A stretch of 64,000 bases of DNA from Streptomyces sp. TS71-3 (GCF_018327685.1 NZ_BNEL01000003.1:1488001-1552000), one strand, 5' to 3'; positions 33,910 through 42,855 are shown, counted from the stretch's first letter. The notes: generated by a model from the sequence alone, not told the origin. Program-made: numbers and translations.

Positions 33910-34734
33910 ATGCCTGAGATCGAACTCACCGCGGGCACCATCAGCTACGGCGACACCGGCGGCGAGGGCCCCGTCGTCGTCCTGTTGCACGGCCTGGTGC
34001 ACGACGCCACGGTCTGGCGCAAAGTGGTGCCCGGCCTGCGCGACGACCACCGCGTCCTCACGCCGACCCTGCCGTACGGCGCGCACCGCACGCCCATGGC
34101 CGTGCCGCCCACCCCCGATGTCGTCATCGACCTGGTCGTCGAGTTCCTCGACCGGCTCGACCTGCGCGAGGTGACCCTCGTCGAGAGCGACTGCGGCCGC
34201 GCCCAGACCGTCGCCGCCCGGCACCCCGAGCGGCTGGCGCGGCTGGTGCTGATGTCCTGCGAGGCCTTCGACAACTACCCGCCCGGCCTGCCCGGCAAGA
34301 TGATCGGCGTGGCCGCCCGGACGCCCGGCGGCATCGGGCTGATGATCAGGGTGCTGGGCCTGAGGCCGCTGCGCCGCCTGCCGCTCGGCCTGGGCTCGCT
34401 CACCAAGCACCCCGTTCCCGACGAGATCGTCGACGGCTGGCTGCGCCCGCTGCGCACCGATCCGGCCATCCGCGCGGACCTGCGCCACTACGCCACCCAC
34501 ATCCGCAGGACGGAACTCCTCGAAGCGGCCGAGGGCCTCGGGCGCTTCGACAAGCCCGCGCTGGTGGTGTGGGCGGAGGACGACCTGATGATGCCCCGCG
34601 AGCACGGCGCCCGGCTGGCCCGGCTGCTGCCGCAGGGCCGCCTGGAGGAGATCGGCGACTCCCGCACGCTGATCGCCGAGGACCAGCCGGAGCGGCTGGT
34701 GGCGCTGCTGCGGGAGTTCATCGGCGCCGCGTAG
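33910..34734 (+). CDS. Alpha/beta hydrolase-fold protein with unusual active site
   Basis: A 274-residue alpha/beta hydrolase: GPVVVLLHGLVHDATVWRKVVPGL (oxyanion HG), the nucleophile elbow LVESDCGRAQ at residues 90-99, and a late GRLEEIGDSRTLIAEDQPERL. The elbow carries Asp94 rather than the GxSxG Ser, as in dehalogenase-type members. The position where the catalytic His normally sits reads DSRTLIAEDQPE, with no His, so classic hydrolysis is doubtful. The ATG at 33910 starts the conserved core. Confidence 0.8.
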   Translation: MPEIELTAGTISYGDTGGEGPVVVLLHGLVHDATVWRKVVPGLRDDHRVLTPTLPYGAHRTPMAVPPTPDVVIDLVVEFLDRLDLREVTLVESDCGRAQTVAARHPERLARLVLMSCEAFDNYPPGLPGKMIGVAARTPGGIGLMIRVLGLRPLRRLPLGLGSLTKHPVPDEIVDGWLRPLRTDPAIRADLRHYATHIRRTELLEAAEGLGRFDKPALVVWAEDDLMMPREHGARLARLLPQGRLEEIGDSRTLIAEDQPERLVALLREFIGAA

Positions 34735-34864
34735 CAGGGTGAGGGCGCGCCGCCGGGAGGGAGCGAGGACGCGCCGCCGGAGGTGCGCGAAGGCGCCGGC
34801 AGTGCGCGGGCGCGCGCCGCCGGGGGCGCGGGAGGACGCGCCACCCGCAGTGCGAGGAGTCCGC

Positions 34865-35551
34865 TCAGCCGATGGGCTCCGGCATCGGCCGCACGTCGTA
34901 GGACAGGGCGATGGTGTCGCCGGTGGCCGGGTCGCCGAGCTCCACGCGCCAGGCTTCGGCGAACTGGTCGACGCCGGCGGCCATCGGGATCGTCCCGGAG
35001 ACGAGGACGGTGCCGGGCGCCAGCACCTCGCGGGCACGCAGTATCTCCAGCCAGTAGCCGGGGGTGAGCAGCTCCGCGAGCGTGCCGTGCTGGATCTCGC
35101 TCCGCGTGCCGCCGTGCGTCACCCAGGCGCGCAGGGTCAGGTCGTCGAGCCGGTCCTCGACGTCGGCCAGGCGCCAGGCGCGGCGCGCCAGGACGTCCGG
35201 GGCGGCGTTCTTGCTCCAGGCCACGCCGTGCACTTCGAGGTCCCGGTCGGTGTGGTCGCACGCGGCCGTGAGCAGCAGTTCCCCGCCGTCCGCCACCACC
35301 AGGGCCCACTCCGCCTCGCCCGAGGTGCGCCCGTGCTGGGCCGCGACGTGCCCGGTCTGCTGGGCGAGGTACGGGGCCACGGGGTAGAGCGCCGGTGTCA
35401 CGGACGGTGCGGGCACGCCCAGCTCGGCCAGTTCCGCGACGTGGGCTGCGACGTCCTCCTGGTTGCGCCCGGCGTACCCGGCGTTCAGGAGCTGGGTGAC
35501 GTCCACCTCGCGGGTCGTCCCGTCGGGCAGTTCGAAGGTCAGCTGGGCCAT
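34865..35551 (-). CDS. DUF2848 family protein
   Basis: A 228-residue protein that matches DUF2848, resembling fumarylacetoacetate-hydrolase-like folds: FELPDGTTREVDV, CDHTDRDLEVHGVAWSKNAAPDVLARRAWRL, and the C-terminal VLVSGTIPMAAGVDQFAEAWRVELGDPATGDTIALSYDVRPMPEP. Enzymatic role unproven, probably hydrolase/decarboxylase-like. It is divergent from an MFS symporter gene, with a TGTATACA palindrome between them that recurs before the GntR gene. Confidence 0.8.
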   Translation of the reverse strand: MAQLTFELPDGTTREVDVTQLLNAGYAGRNQEDVAAHVAELAELGVPAPSVTPALYPVAPYLAQQTGHVAAQHGRTSGEAEWALVVADGGELLLTAACDHTDRDLEVHGVAWSKNAAPDVLARRAWRLADVEDRLDDLTLRAWVTHGGTRSEIQHGTLAELLTPGYWLEILRAREVLAPGTVLVSGTIPMAAGVDQFAEAWRVELGDPATGDTIALSYDVRPMPEPIG

Positions 35552-35637
35552 GCGGCGCTCCAGTGGTTGGTCACGGCAGCGCGGCAGCCGTGTGCGGGCG
35601 GCCGGCTTTTCTCGCGCAGGGGGTTGCGCATACGACC

Positions 35638-35645
35638 TGTATACA
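35638..35645. promoter_or_regulatory. TGTATACA palindrome, probable GntR operator
   Basis: In the divergent DUF2848/MFS promoter region the minus strand reads CTTGTATACAGG. The same CTTGTATAC core occurs before the GntR gene at 40752-40760. GntR/FCD proteins bind such short palindromes, so both promoters are probably controlled by that regulator. Confidence 0.6.
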
Positions 35646-35736
35646 AGAAGTATGCCGTGAGGGCCAAAGGGCCGGAAGCTCGAAGTCCGCCAGAAGGCCA
35701 GGACTCGATGTCCGCCGAGACGCAAGGATGGGAACC

Positions 35737-37089
35737 ATGCACGACACCCCGCAGGGCGGCCCGCCGGCGCCCGGACACCACTCCGGTGTCCGCCGTGCCT
35801 TCGCCGCGAGCCTCACGGGCACCGCGCTGGAGTGGTACGACTTCGCCGTCTACTCCGCCGCCGCGGCCCTGGTCTTCGGCGACCACTTCTTCCCGTCCAA
35901 GGACCCGCTGACCGGCACCCTCCTCGCGTTCTCCACCTACGCCGTCGGATACGTCTCGCGGCCGCTCGGCGGCATCGTCTTCGGGCGCCTCGGCGACGTG
36001 ATCGGCCGCAAGAAGGTGCTGATCGCCACGCTGGTCCTGATCGGCGCGGCGACGTTCCTCATCGGCGTGCTGCCCACGTACTCCACCGCCGGAGTCGCCG
36101 CCCCCATCGCCCTGGTGCTGCTGCGGTTCGCGCAGGGCGTCGGCGTGGGCGGCGAGTGGGGCGGGGCCGTGCTGCTGTCCAGCGAGTTCGGCGACCCGCG
36201 ACGGCGCGGCTTCTACGCCTCCGCCGCCCAGGTGGGCCCGCCCGCCGGCAACCTCCTGGCCAACGGGGTGCTGGCCGCCCTCGGCGCGCTGCTCACCGAG
36301 TCGCAGTTCGAGTCGTGGGGCTGGCGCGTGGCGTTCCTGCTCTCCGCGGTCCTGGTCTGCTTCGGCCTGTGGATCCGCGTGCGGCTGGAGGAGACTCCGG
36401 TCTTCCGCGCCATGGAGGCGGAGCGGTCGCGTCCCCGCGCGCCGGTCCAGGAGGTCTTCACCACCCAGCCCCGCGCCCTGACCGCCGCGGTCCTCTGCCG
36501 CGTCGCCCCCGACGTGCTGTACGCGATGTTCACGGTGTTCGTCCTGACCTACGCCACCGAGGAGCTCGGCATGTCGCGGGGGTCCGCGCTGGCCGCCGTC
36601 CTCATCGGATCCTCGCTCCAGGTCGTCATGATCCCGCTGGCCGGCGCCGTCTCCGACCGGGTCGACCGCCGGCTGCTCTACGGCTGCGCGGCCGTCGCCG
36701 CCGGCGTGTGGCCGTTCGTGTTCTTCCCGATGGCGGGCGGCGGGTGGGTCCCGCTCGCGGCGGGCGTGGTCGTGGGGCTGGCCATCCACTCGTTCCTCTA
36801 CGGGCCGCAGGCGGCCTTCATCGCCGAGCAGTTCTCGCCCCGGCTGCGCTACACGGGCTCCTCGCTCGCGTACACCCTGGCCGGCGTCATCGGCGGCGCC
36901 GTCGCCCCGCTGCTGTTCACGGCCCTGCTCAGCGCGTACGGCAGCTGGGTGCCGCTGGCCCTGTACATCGCCGTGACCGCGGTCGTCACCCTCGCCGGCG
37001 TGTACCTGGGCCGGGGCGCCCAGGCCGCCGCCGACGAGGACGCGATGCTCGCCGCGACACCCGCCCAGAAGCCCGCGGACGCCGTCTGA
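35737..37089 (+). CDS. MFS transporter, metabolite:H+ symporter (MHS) family
   Basis: A 450-residue, about 12-helix inner-membrane transporter. TALEWYDFAVYSAAAALVF at helix 1, SRPLGGIVFGRLGDVIGRKKVL (GxLxDRxGRK-type motif), and LLRFAQGVGVGGEWGGAVLLSSE are diagnostic of the MHS family (KgtP/ShiA/ProP-like), which takes up organic acids or betaines with protons. It heads an operon with the nitrilase-family and cupin genes. Its last 12 codons, including the stop, are duplicated downstream. Confidence 0.9.
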   Translation: MHDTPQGGPPAPGHHSGVRRAFAASLTGTALEWYDFAVYSAAAALVFGDHFFPSKDPLTGTLLAFSTYAVGYVSRPLGGIVFGRLGDVIGRKKVLIATLVLIGAATFLIGVLPTYSTAGVAAPIALVLLRFAQGVGVGGEWGGAVLLSSEFGDPRRRGFYASAAQVGPPAGNLLANGVLAALGALLTESQFESWGWRVAFLLSAVLVCFGLWIRVRLEETPVFRAMEAERSRPRAPVQEVFTTQPRALTAAVLCRVAPDVLYAMFTVFVLTYATEELGMSRGSALAAVLIGSSLQVVMIPLAGAVSDRVDRRLLYGCAAVAAGVWPFVFFPMAGGGWVPLAAGVVVGLAIHSFLYGPQAAFIAEQFSPRLRYTGSSLAYTLAGVIGGAVAPLLFTALLSAYGSWVPLALYIAVTAVVTLAGVYLGRGAQAAADEDAMLAATPAQKPADAV

Positions 37090-37156
37090 GCCACGCCCGC
37101 CCACAAGCCCGCGGACGCCGTCTGAGCCACGCCCGCCCACAAACCCCGCAGACGCC
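37060..37156 (+). repeat. 36-bp tandem duplication across the MFS stop codon
   Basis: A 36-base unit (starting CCCGCCCAGAAGCCCGCGGA) covering the last codons and the stop of the MFS gene is repeated at 37096-37131 and partly at 37132-37156. Because 36 is a multiple of three, each copy keeps the same frame (PAHKPADAV-stop). Copies two and three lie in the untranslated gap before the nitrilase gene. Confidence 0.85.
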
Positions 37157-37185
37157 CTCCGATCCAGCGAAGGAGCCAAGCAGCC

Positions 37186-37977
37186 GTGCGCATCGCCCTG
37201 TGCCAGCTCACCACCGGTCCCGACCCCGAGAAGAACCTCCGGCTGATCGAGGAGTGGACGGCACGCGCCGCCGCCGAGCAGGCCCGCGTCGTCGTCTTCC
37301 CCGAAGCGGCGATGGCCTGCTTCGGCACCCCGCTCGCCCCCCTCGCCGAGCCCCTCGACGGCCCCTGGGCCGAGGCGGTGCGCGCCATCGCCCACGCCCA
37401 CGGCACGGTCGTCGTGGCGGGCATGTTCACCCCGGCCCCGGACGGGCGCGTGGCCAACACGCTGCTCGCCACGGGCCCCGGCGTCGAGGCCTCCTACGAC
37501 AAGATCCACCTCTACGACGCGTTCGGCTTCCAGGAGTCCCGCACCGTCGCGCCGGGCGAGCGCATCGTCACCATCGACGTCGACGGCGCCCGGCTGGGCC
37601 TCGCCACCTGCTACGACGTGCGCTTCCCCGAGCTGTTCCGCGCGCACGCCGACGCCGGGGCCGTCGCCAGCCTGCTGCCGGCGTCCTGGGGCGCCGGCCC
37701 CGGCAAGCTCGACCAGTGGGAGCTGCTGGTGCGCGCCCGGGCACTGGACGCCACCCTCTGGGTCGCCGCGGCCGGCCAGGCCGAGCCGGAGGCCGCGGAG
37801 GGCTCCGCGCCGACCGGCATCGGGCACAGCCGGATCGTCGGCCCCGACGGGAGCGTGCGGCACGCGCTGGGCGCCGCGCCGGAGCTCCTCGTGGCCGATC
37901 TCGACCTCGACGAGGTGGCGGCGGTCCGCGAGAAGACGTCCGTGCTGGCCAACCGGCGGCCGGAGGTGTGGCGATGA
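37186..37977 (+). CDS. Nitrilase-superfamily amidohydrolase
   Basis: A 263-residue carbon-nitrogen hydrolase with the complete triad context: Glu in VVVFPEAAM (near residue 43), Lys in YDKIHLYDAFGFQES, and Cys in GLATCYDVRFPELFR. Length and motifs fit the omega-amidase/NIT2-like or carbamoylase branch rather than true nitrilases. It would hydrolyse an amide or carbamoyl group of the compound imported by the upstream MFS symporter. The stop overlaps the cupin start (ATGA). Confidence 0.88.
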   Translation: MRIALCQLTTGPDPEKNLRLIEEWTARAAAEQARVVVFPEAAMACFGTPLAPLAEPLDGPWAEAVRAIAHAHGTVVVAGMFTPAPDGRVANTLLATGPGVEASYDKIHLYDAFGFQESRTVAPGERIVTIDVDGARLGLATCYDVRFPELFRAHADAGAVASLLPASWGAGPGKLDQWELLVRARALDATLWVAAAGQAEPEAAEGSAPTGIGHSRIVGPDGSVRHALGAAPELLVADLDLDEVAAVREKTSVLANRRPEVWR

Positions 37978-38327
37978 GCAAGCCCGAGCGGGAGTTCCAG
38001 CTGCCCGGCGGACCCTGGGCGGTGCCCGAGGGGGCCGACCGGGGAGTGGAGGAGCGGGAGCTGGCACTGGACCCCGCGACCGGGAGCCGTACCGCGCTCG
38101 TCCGCTGGGCGCCGGGCACCGACACCTCGGCGCAGGGGGTGGCCCGGCACGACTTCTGGGAGGAGGTGTACCTCCTTGAGGGCGGGCTGCACGACCTGAC
38201 GCTCGACGCGACCTTCACCGCGGGCATGTACGCCTGCCGGCCACCCGGCATGCCGCACGGCCCGTGGACCTCGGGGGACGGGGTGACCATGCTGGTGATC
38301 ACCTATCCCGGCGATCCGGCGGCCTGA
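37974..38327 (+). CDS. Cupin-domain protein
   Basis: A 117-residue single cupin: HDFWEEVYLLEGGLHDLTLDATFTAGMYACRPPGMPHGPWTSGDG. The metal-binding pattern (H-x-x-x-E-E, G-x-M, PGMPHGPW) is present. It may be an isomerase, dioxygenase or ligand-binding protein. Its ATG overlaps the nitrilase-gene stop, and it ends the MFS-nitrilase-cupin operon. Confidence 0.85.
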   Translation: MSKPEREFQLPGGPWAVPEGADRGVEERELALDPATGSRTALVRWAPGTDTSAQGVARHDFWEEVYLLEGGLHDLTLDATFTAGMYACRPPGMPHGPWTSGDGVTMLVITYPGDPAA

Positions 38328-38340
38328 GTGTCCGCCCGCG

Positions 38341-38411
38341 CCGGGGCCGGACCCGCCCGGCCGAGTTGACCGATCGCACCGGGGCCGGACCCGCCCGGCG
38401 GAGCTGACCAC
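38341..38411. repeat. 38-bp direct repeat
   Basis: Two copies of a unit starting CCGGGGCCGGACCCGCCCGG (38341-38378 and from 38379) lie between convergent genes. The copies differ at a few positions and are partially self-complementary, so they could serve as a terminator. Confidence 0.6.
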
Positions 38412-38432
38412 CGGACGGGTCCCGGCCGCGGG

Positions 38433-39827
38433 TCAGCCCTGGCGGTGCGGGACCAGCGGGGTCTTCACCCACCAGCCCTTGGCGTCCGCCTGGCGGTGGC
38501 CGGACTGCGTCAGCCGTACGTTGTTCGTCTCGGGCGCCCACACCAGCGAGGTGACGCCGCCGATCAGCGACACGACGCCCATGAAGACCATCGACCAGCT
38601 CAGACCGAGGTGGTCGAGCGAGATCGGCAGCAGGAACGTGCCCAGCGCGGCGCCGATCCGGCTGGCCGCGGACGACAGGCCCACGCCCGAGGTGCGGATG
38701 GACGTCGGGAAGACCTCGTCGGGGTAGATGCCGGGCAGGATGCTCATGACCCCGTACGAGAACAGGTAGCCGAAGAAGCACACCGTCGCGAGCCACACCG
38801 GCAGGAACGAGCCCAGCGCCACCAGGAACAGCGCGAGCGCGCAGCCGAACATCGGCCAGATCAGGATGGTCCGCCGGCCCACCCGGTCGACCAGGAACCA
38901 CCCGGTCGTGGCGCCGACCAGCGCGATGACGGTGCCGAGCAGGGCGCCCGCGAGCGCGCTGCCGTCGAGCCCGATCGCCCTGAGGACGGTCGGCTGGAAG
39001 AACGTCAGCGCGAAGTACGGCAGGACGATGCAGATCCAGAAGACGCACGTGAACACCGTGCGCCGGATGTAGTCGGGCGAGAACAGCTCCCGGTAGCGGG
39101 TCTCCTCCGCCTGCTCGTCGCGCCAGTCCTCCGCGCCCATGGACATGCCCAGGTCCCGCTCGACGATGTCGGCGGCCTCCTTGTGCCGCCCCTTGGAGAT
39201 CAGCCAGCGGGGCGATTCGGGCAGGCCGTGCCGGATCAGCAGGCAGACGACGGCGGGGACCACGCTGGCGGCGAGCGTGTAGTGCCAGGCGTTCGGCCAG
39301 TTCGTGTTGATCACGTATCCGACGAGGTACGCGACGACGTAGCCGACGTTCCAGAGGATCTCCAGGATGCCGAGGTAGTTGCCCCGTTTCCTGGTGGGTG
39401 CGAACTCCGCGAGCAGCGGTGACCCGATGGAGTAGTCGGCACCGACCGCGAGCCCCATGACCAGGCCGAGGGCGAACACCTGCCAGGCCGACGTCACGAA
39501 GAACATCAGCACGGCGGAGCCGAGGAACACGGACAGGTCGATGGTGAGCATGGGCCGGCGGCCGAGGCGGTCGGTGACGTATCCGAGGAACAGCCCGCCG
39601 AAGAACGTGCCGATCAGGGTCGACGACGAGATCAGCGAGTTCCACGTCGAGGTGACACCGATGTCGCGGGCCATCGCCGTGCCCGCCAGCGCCGAGGCCA
39701 CCGAGGCGAAGACGAAACCGTCGATGAACATGCCTCCGCCGGTGGCGGCGGTCAGGCGCCGCAGGAAGCGGCGTGTGCCGGGGCTCGTGCGAGCCGTCTC
39801 ACCTGGATCGTGCGCAGCTGTCGTCAC
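38433..39827 (-). CDS. MFS transporter, sugar-porter-like
   Basis: A 464-residue transporter with about 12 membrane segments. FFGGLFLGYVTDRLGRRPML and GWFLVDRVGRRTIL are the two DRxGRR loops, and LPESPRWLISKGRHKEA closes helix 6, as in the sugar porter/aromatic acid branch (often annotated as sugar or niacin/benzoate porters). IYPDEVFPTSIRTSG is the equivalent late motif. It converges on the cupin operon and lies next to the GntR gene, so it may import a related substrate. Confidence 0.88.
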   Translation of the reverse strand: MTTAAHDPGETARTSPGTRRFLRRLTAATGGGMFIDGFVFASVASALAGTAMARDIGVTSTWNSLISSSTLIGTFFGGLFLGYVTDRLGRRPMLTIDLSVFLGSAVLMFFVTSAWQVFALGLVMGLAVGADYSIGSPLLAEFAPTRKRGNYLGILEILWNVGYVVAYLVGYVINTNWPNAWHYTLAASVVPAVVCLLIRHGLPESPRWLISKGRHKEAADIVERDLGMSMGAEDWRDEQAEETRYRELFSPDYIRRTVFTCVFWICIVLPYFALTFFQPTVLRAIGLDGSALAGALLGTVIALVGATTGWFLVDRVGRRTILIWPMFGCALALFLVALGSFLPVWLATVCFFGYLFSYGVMSILPGIYPDEVFPTSIRTSGVGLSSAASRIGAALGTFLLPISLDHLGLSWSMVFMGVVSLIGGVTSLVWAPETNNVRLTQSGHRQADAKGWWVKTPLVPHRQG

Positions 39828-40099
39828 AAGAATGCCCTTCCGTCAGAGGGCCCCTGTCCAGCATTCGAATATTCATTCCTGTGGCACTCGTTACAGCTGT
39901 GAAGCGTTCGGGGGTGCCGGCGGGGGCGACGGGGCGGGGCGGATTCTCCTGCCGGGTCCGCCACGGGACGTTTCGCAGGTCACGGGGTGCACTTGCGACC
40001 CGTCGCGGCCGGGATGCCCGACGCGGACGCCAGACGCGGACGCCCCACGCGGACGCCCGACGCGGTCGAGTGCCGCGATGTCCTCGCCCTGACCGTCGT

Positions 40100-40726
40100 C
40101 TAGCCCGCGAGCAGCACCTTGAGCGTCGAGTCCAGATGGCCGTCGATCGCCGCGCACGCGGCCTCGGCGTCGCCCGCGGCGAGGGCGTCCAGGATGGCCT
40201 CGTGCTCCTGGAGTACCGACTCCTGCCGCCCCCGCTGGTTGTACAGCGCCGCCACGCCGGCCCTGACCTGGCGGCTGCGCAGCCCCTCGTAGTGCCGGTC
40301 CAGCAGGGCGTTGCCCACCGTCGACACCAGCGTCGCGTGGAAGCGGTGGTCCACCGCGATGAACTCCCGCGCCTGGTCGGGGCCGGTCAGGCCGCGCTGG
40401 CGCTCCAGCAGCTCGCGCATCCGGGCCACCGGGACCCGGGCGGTGGCGATCAGCCGCTGGGCCGCGTAGCGCTCGACGATGCCGCGCAGCTCCATCAGCT
40501 CGCCGATCTCCCGCCCGCTCAGGGGCGAGACCCGGGCGCCCCGTTTGGGCACCAGCTCCACCAGGCCCTCGGCCGCGAGCAGCAGCAGCGCCTCACGGAT
40601 CGGAGTCCGCGACACCCCGATACGGTCGGCGATCTCCTGCTCCGACAGGAACGCCCCCTGCATCCCCGGGTCGGTCAGCACGGTGTCCTTGAGATACCCG
40701 TAGGCCTTCTCCCGACCGGACGCCAC
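40100..40726 (-). CDS. GntR-family regulator with FCD domain
   Basis: About 208 residues. N-terminal winged helix (EQEIADRIGVSRTPIREALLLLAAEGLVELVPKRGARV) and C-terminal all-alpha FCD domain (ELRGIVERYAAQRL, DHRFHATLVSTVGN, QEHEAILDALAAGDAEAACAAIDGHL, with the Asp/His metal-binding positions). GTG 40726 is chosen because AGGGGG lies just upstream; an ATG seven codons earlier would overlap the operator area. Such regulators sense carboxylic acids; it likely controls itself and the DUF2848/MFS promoters through the TTGTATAC sites. Confidence 0.85.
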   Translation of the reverse strand: MASGREKAYGYLKDTVLTDPGMQGAFLSEQEIADRIGVSRTPIREALLLLAAEGLVELVPKRGARVSPLSGREIGELMELRGIVERYAAQRLIATARVPVARMRELLERQRGLTGPDQAREFIAVDHRFHATLVSTVGNALLDRHYEGLRSRQVRAGVAALYNQRGRQESVLQEHEAILDALAAGDAEAACAAIDGHLDSTLKVLLAG

Positions 40727-40742
40727 CGCTACCCCCTGACAG

Positions 40743-40762
40743 TGCATACACCTTGTATACGG
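40743..40762. promoter_or_regulatory. GntR auto-operator candidate
   Basis: TGCATACA (40743-40750) followed by CTTGTATACGG (40752-40762), two TGTATACA-like half-palindromes side by side just before the GntR gene. The second shares CTTGTATAC with the site at 35638-35645. Confidence 0.55.
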
Positions 40763-40798
40763 AAGTTACCACTGCCGGCCCCCGGGTGCGGGCGCAGA

Positions 40799-40905
40799 GC
40801 GCCGGAGGGAGCACAAGGCCACCGGAGGGGACCCGCAAGACCGCGGAAGGGAGCCCAAGAGTGCCGGAGGGGACACGAGAAGAGCCGGAGGGGACACGAG
40901 AGCGC
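40799..40905. repeat. Purine-rich degenerate tandem repeat
   Basis: About five imperfect copies of a roughly 21-base unit resembling GCCGGAGGGGACACGAGAA. It marks the transition between the catabolic cluster and the low-GC IS-rich region. Confidence 0.6.
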
Positions 40906-41747
40906 CGCCGCACCCCGCCCGCCCCGGGTGTCCACGGGTCGGGAGGGGCGCGGCGGCACGGTTCCGGCGGCTCAGATGTCCCGGAAGGGACCAGTCGACC
41001 CTGTGACCTGCAATGCTTGGCGACCGTGGGACGCTGACCTGCGCAGACGAACTTTCGGCTGTTTCACGCTCGTGCCCGTTTATGAGGCCGGAAGTCCCAG
41101 AGAAGTCCCAGAGGACTCCCAGCGCTGACGGATACTTTCTCGGCTCTATCCAGGCTCGGCCGGGGAGGTGCGGGCCGGAGACTGTGTATGGGTGGTCCGC
41201 CCTGAAGGAACGGCAGCGCGCGCTCCTCGAACGGCTTGCCGCCGGCGAGGACCCTGGAGCCTGGGCTTCGGATGACTGGCGCTGGGCTTATGCGACCACT
41301 CCACCAGGAGGCGCTGGACTCGCTCCCTGCTCCATCTGGGCAGCGATCAGCTGCCACTCGCTCTGCTGTAGGCGGTTCTACTATGCCAGCAACGACGAAT
41401 TTCCCTCTGCCATCCGTCCTCGAGCCTGGGCAAGTTGAAGATCATCCACGCGTTCCGGGATTCGCTCGCAGATCGGTTCCCCTCGGCTCTCACGACACGC
41501 GTCGGCACACGGGTCCTGCAGACCGTCGTGCAGAACTACTACTGTGACGCGGCAGGCCGCCTGCGCTGGCGGACCGCCGCCGACGGCGGGCGACCGCCCT
41601 CCTCGTCCTGTGCCGCTGCCTGGGCGGACGCTGTCACCCCCGCAGCGGGCAGCAGCCCTGCGGCCAGTACGGCGCAGGTCAGCATTCCCATCCGTGCCGT
41701 CCGGCGCGAGGCGCGCCTGCGGGCACCCGCCGTGTTTCTGCTCCGTG
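40906..41747. other. Gene-poor stretch with one doubtful reading frame
   Basis: No gene I can support. A plus-strand frame at 41013-41438 contains VYGWSALKERQRALLERLAAGEDPGAW, which faintly recalls helicase-associated-domain sequences of actinobacterial helicases. However, it has no ribosome site, no full domain, and a Cys-rich nonsense-like end, so it is more likely a fragment. Codon use is unlike the flanks. A short direct repeat (GAAGTCCCAGAG) occurs at 41090-41120. Confidence 0.35.
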
Positions 41748-42176
41748 TCAGTGCCATTGGGTGCACACTCCGGTGGTGCCCTCTTGCTTCCAGGTCTCCG
41801 GCGCCGGGTCGAATCCCGCCCCCATTTCGGCCGCGCAGCCCTTGGCCATCGCGTTGCCACCCACCATCGGCGTCGGCTTGGCCACGTCGTCCGAGCTGAC
41901 GTATCCGGCTGAGTACGAGGCTTCGCTGCCACCGAGCTGCGGCACGTAGAAGATGTTCGCGGCCCGGGGCCACAGCTCTGATTTCGGATCGACGGTGAGG
42001 TATGCCCAGGAGGCGTCACACGTGCCGGAGTAGTAGAAGCGGAGGGATAGATCCGTGTCGTCGATCTCCTCCAGGAGCCGGGCGTCGCCGTCGCACCCCA
42101 TCGTCACGGGGCTCTGTCCGGTGCAGGCCGATCCCTTGCAGGTGCCGGCCGATGCCGGTGCCGAGCCGGCGACCAC
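41748..42176 (-). CDS. DUF2690-type secreted protein, start unclear
   Basis: 142 codons encode the DUF2690 exported domain: GTCKGSACTGQSPVTMGCDGDARLLEEI..LSLRFYYSGTCDASWAYLTV (two Cys pairs), then a DPKSELWPRAANIFYVPQLGGSEAS segment. Immediately upstream in the same frame the sequence reads like a signal peptide (RTFSSLVLALALGAACVVAGSAPASA, codons up to about 42240), but no ATG, GTG or TTG start precedes it before the frame closes. Either a rare start is used, or the 5' end has been damaged. DUF2690 function is unknown. Confidence 0.6.
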   Translation of the reverse strand: MVAGSAPASAGTCKGSACTGQSPVTMGCDGDARLLEEIDDTDLSLRFYYSGTCDASWAYLTVDPKSELWPRAANIFYVPQLGGSEASYSAGYVSSDDVAKPTPMVGGNAMAKGCAAEMGAGFDPAPETWKQEGTTGVCTQWH

Positions 42177-42460
42177 GCAGGCCGCGCCCAGGGCGAGGGC
42201 CAGGACCAGGGAGCTGAAAGTGCGGGAGTACCGGGATCGAGTCCCTAAGCCGGGCGGGCGTCTTCGCCTTAACGTGCGAATCCTTTGCGATAGAGAAGTG
42301 AGGACATCGCTGACGCGGGTACAGGAGCCGCTGCCACGTCATGCGATGCGTCCTCCCCCACCTACGCCACCGTCACTGACCGGTGAGCTGACAGCTCATC
42401 ATCACCAGATGATCACTGAAACCACACAGGAACCAACCAAGACTTACTAAAATTCTCCTC

Positions 42461-42841
42461 ATGGGTGACCCTGTCGACTGGCAAGGCGCAGATATGGATG
42501 CCGCGTTGTCGGCGGCGCTCGCCGCGTGGTGTGCGTGGGCGGTGCACGATCCGGGCAAGATCCTCTTGGACCTCACGCTCGCGACCGCCGTGGGCGGGGA
42601 TCGTATGGCCGATGTCATGGCAATGAGGGCTGGACCTGCCGTTTTCGGGCCGGTGAACTTCGACCCGGCCGTCTCCCGCCCGGCCGACACCGCCGTAGCA
42701 GGCTCTTGGGCACTGACTGCGATTCGCACACACGGGTCGCAGTTCGCCGCTGCATGGCAGTTGGCCGAGCTCGACGCTCCCCACGCACCCTTGTGGGTGC
42801 TCTCCTGCAGGGCTAGGCTCCCCGGCCGCAAGTGCTCCTAG
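42461..42841 (+). pseudogene. N-terminal fragment of an IS1380-family transposase
   Basis: LLDLTLATAVGGDRMADVMAMRAGPAVFGPVNFDPAVSRPADT followed by ALTAIRTHGSQFAAAWQL matches the N-terminal region of Streptomyces IS1380 transposases (DLA-x-A-x-A-x-GGD-x-x-AD, L/MRA-P-x-x-FGPV-x-x-DP-x-VSR). The catalytic core and C-terminus are missing; the frame ends in unrelated sequence directly before the protease gene. Confidence 0.75.
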
Positions 42842-42855
42842 TGAGAGGTTGTTTC

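Noticed and set aside
41013..41438. Real gene on the plus strand
   Set aside because: No ribosome site, no complete domain and a nonsense-like Cys-rich tail.
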